A DNA stretch of 64,000 nucleotides from an uncultured Alistipes sp. (GTDB taxonomy: Bacteria; Bacteroidota; Bacteroidia; Bacteroidales; Rikenellaceae): NCBI GenBank assembly GCA_949283205.1, contig CASDSD010000039.1, positions 45,029 through 109,028 of the forward strand, written 5' to 3'. Position numbers and translations under genes: made by a program. How positions within the stretch are numbered: the first letter of the stretch is position 1; the number at the start of each line of letters is the position of its first letter. The notes beneath the pieces are model-generated. The model did not search any database, was not told where the DNA came from, and saw nothing but the letters and a program-made list of their open reading frames with translations. Below are positions 63,270 to 64,000 of this stretch, one piece after another.

Positions 63270-64000
63270 ATGGCCAATTTCTTTTTAGATAACAAGGATT
63301 TGCAGTTCCAGCTCTCGCATCCGCTGATGCAGAAGATCGTGGAGCTGAAGGAGCGCGGTTTCGCCGAGAAGGACCTCTACGACTACGCTCCGCAGAATTT
63401 CGAGGATGCCATGGACTCGTACCGCCGCGTGATGGAGATCGCGGGCGAGGTGTGCGGCGACGTTATCGCCCCCAACGCCGAGGGTGTCGACCATGAGGGT
63501 CCGCGCGTGGTGAACGACCACGTGGAGTATGCTTCGGGTACGGTCGAGAACATGAAGGCCGTGGTCGATGCGGGTCTGAGCGGCCTGACGCTGCCGCGCA
63601 AGTACGACGGCCTGAACTTCCCGCTCATCTGCTTCGTCATGGCCAACGAGATGGTGGCCCGTGCGGATGCCAGCTTCGAGAACATCTGGGGCCTGCAGGA
63701 CTGCGCCGAGACCATCAACGAGTTCGCCTCGGAGGAGCAGAAGCAGAGGTACCTGCCGTGGGTGTCGGCCGGAGCGACGTGCGCCATGGCGCTGACGGAG
63801 CCCGATGCCGGTTCGGATCTGGGTGCCGTGATGCTGAAGGCAACGTGGTCGGAGGAGAAGGGCACATGGCTGCTCAACGGCGTGAAGCGTTTCATCACCA
63901 ACGGTGACGGTGACATATCGCTGGTGTTGGCGCGTACCGAGGAGGGCACGACCGACGCGCGCGGACTGTCGATGCTCATCTACGACAAGCGCAACGGCGG
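63270..64000 (+). CDS. acyl-CoA dehydrogenase (N-terminal part, cut by window end)
   Basis: Flavoenzyme that oxidises acyl-CoA and hands electrons to ETF, encoded just upstream. 243 codons are visible: an N-terminal extension (LDNKDLQFQLSHPLMQKIVEL), the all-alpha domain, then CAMALTEPDAGSDLGAV (about 171-187), the FAD/substrate-binding signature, and WLLNGVKRFITNGD, the standard strand motif. The C-terminal alpha domain with the catalytic Glu lies beyond the window. The gene is 31 bases after the DUF5041-like gene. Confidence 0.94.
   Translation, partial: MANFFLDNKDLQFQLSHPLMQKIVELKERGFAEKDLYDYAPQNFEDAMDSYRRVMEIAGEVCGDVIAPNAEGVDHEGPRVVNDHVEYASGTVENMKAVVDAGLSGLTLPRKYDGLNFPLICFVMANEMVARADASFENIWGLQDCAETINEFASEEQKQRYLPWVSAGATCAMALTEPDAGSDLGAVMLKATWSEEKGTWLLNGVKRFITNGDGDISLVLARTEEGTTDARGLSMLIYDKRNG

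Overview
The window looks like a chromosomal stretch from a fairly GC-rich member of the Bacteroidales. An Alistipes/Rikenellaceae-type gut bacterium is my inference from base composition and gene families; no rRNA is present to confirm it. The evidence is the repeated Bacteroidetes-type promoter (TTTG, a 19-21 base gap, TAnnTTTG), the near absence of Shine-Dalgarno sequences, and families typical of the phylum: DUF3857/transglutaminase proteins, a clostripain-like lipoprotein, a DUF4919 protein, a GH78 rhamnosidase lipoprotein, the sufBCDS order, and an Etf/acyl-CoA dehydrogenase operon. Most of the window is about 60% G+C by eye and is ordinary core genome.

Layout. 1-2920: ribosomal block rplM-rpsI-rpsB-tsf, closed by a perfect terminator. 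3048-7363: a PepD-type dipeptidase and an alpha-L-rhamnosidase lipoprotein. 7485-12905 (minus strand): a ClpC-like unfoldase, an iron-sulfur-flavoprotein-like reductase and an FAD-dependent lipoprotein. 13000-15988: rarA, an exported hydrolase and a YfcE-like phosphoesterase. 16011-19677 (minus strand): two adjacent DUF3857/transglutaminase paralogues, of which the second appears to have lost its catalytic triad.

19.6-30.1 kb is the accessory part. It holds an AT-rich (about one third G+C) gene of 1,766 codons, 20409-25706. It encodes a DUF4062/TIR-like N-terminus, a STAND-type P-loop NTPase and a very long helical C-terminus, which is the architecture of many anti-phage or self/non-self sensors. 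It is interrupted by one in-frame TAA exactly between Walker A and Walker B. It is followed, on the other strand, by a 1,241-residue protein with three CbbX/SpoVK-type AAA+ modules, of which only the middle one keeps a recognisable pore loop and the third has lost the Walker B glutamate. The region ends at the 3' side of tRNA-Phe(GAA), with tRNA-Ser(GCT) just beyond. No integrase, IS transposase or CRISPR array was found.

31-38.6 kb: a DUF5009/heparan-glucosaminide-acetyltransferase-like membrane protein, sufBCDS for Fe-S cluster assembly, tmk, and a DoxX-like membrane protein. 38.6-44.4 kb: a tripartite RND efflux operon (adaptor, pump, TolC-like channel) preceded by a striking 45-nt inverted repeat that ends 2 nt before the first start codon, then a convergent OsmC-family gene. 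44.5-49.2 kb: a TPR protein and an outer-membrane beta-barrel protein in one operon. 49.2-57.3 kb: a MATE transporter, an RluB-family pseudouridine synthase with a long charged N-terminal tail, a clostripain-like lipoprotein, a DUF4919 protein, dapA and ligA. 57.4-64.0 kb: a small acidic protein, purA, a clan-A-like glycoside hydrolase, and the etfB-etfA-DUF5041-like-acyl-CoA dehydrogenase operon, whose last gene runs off the window end.
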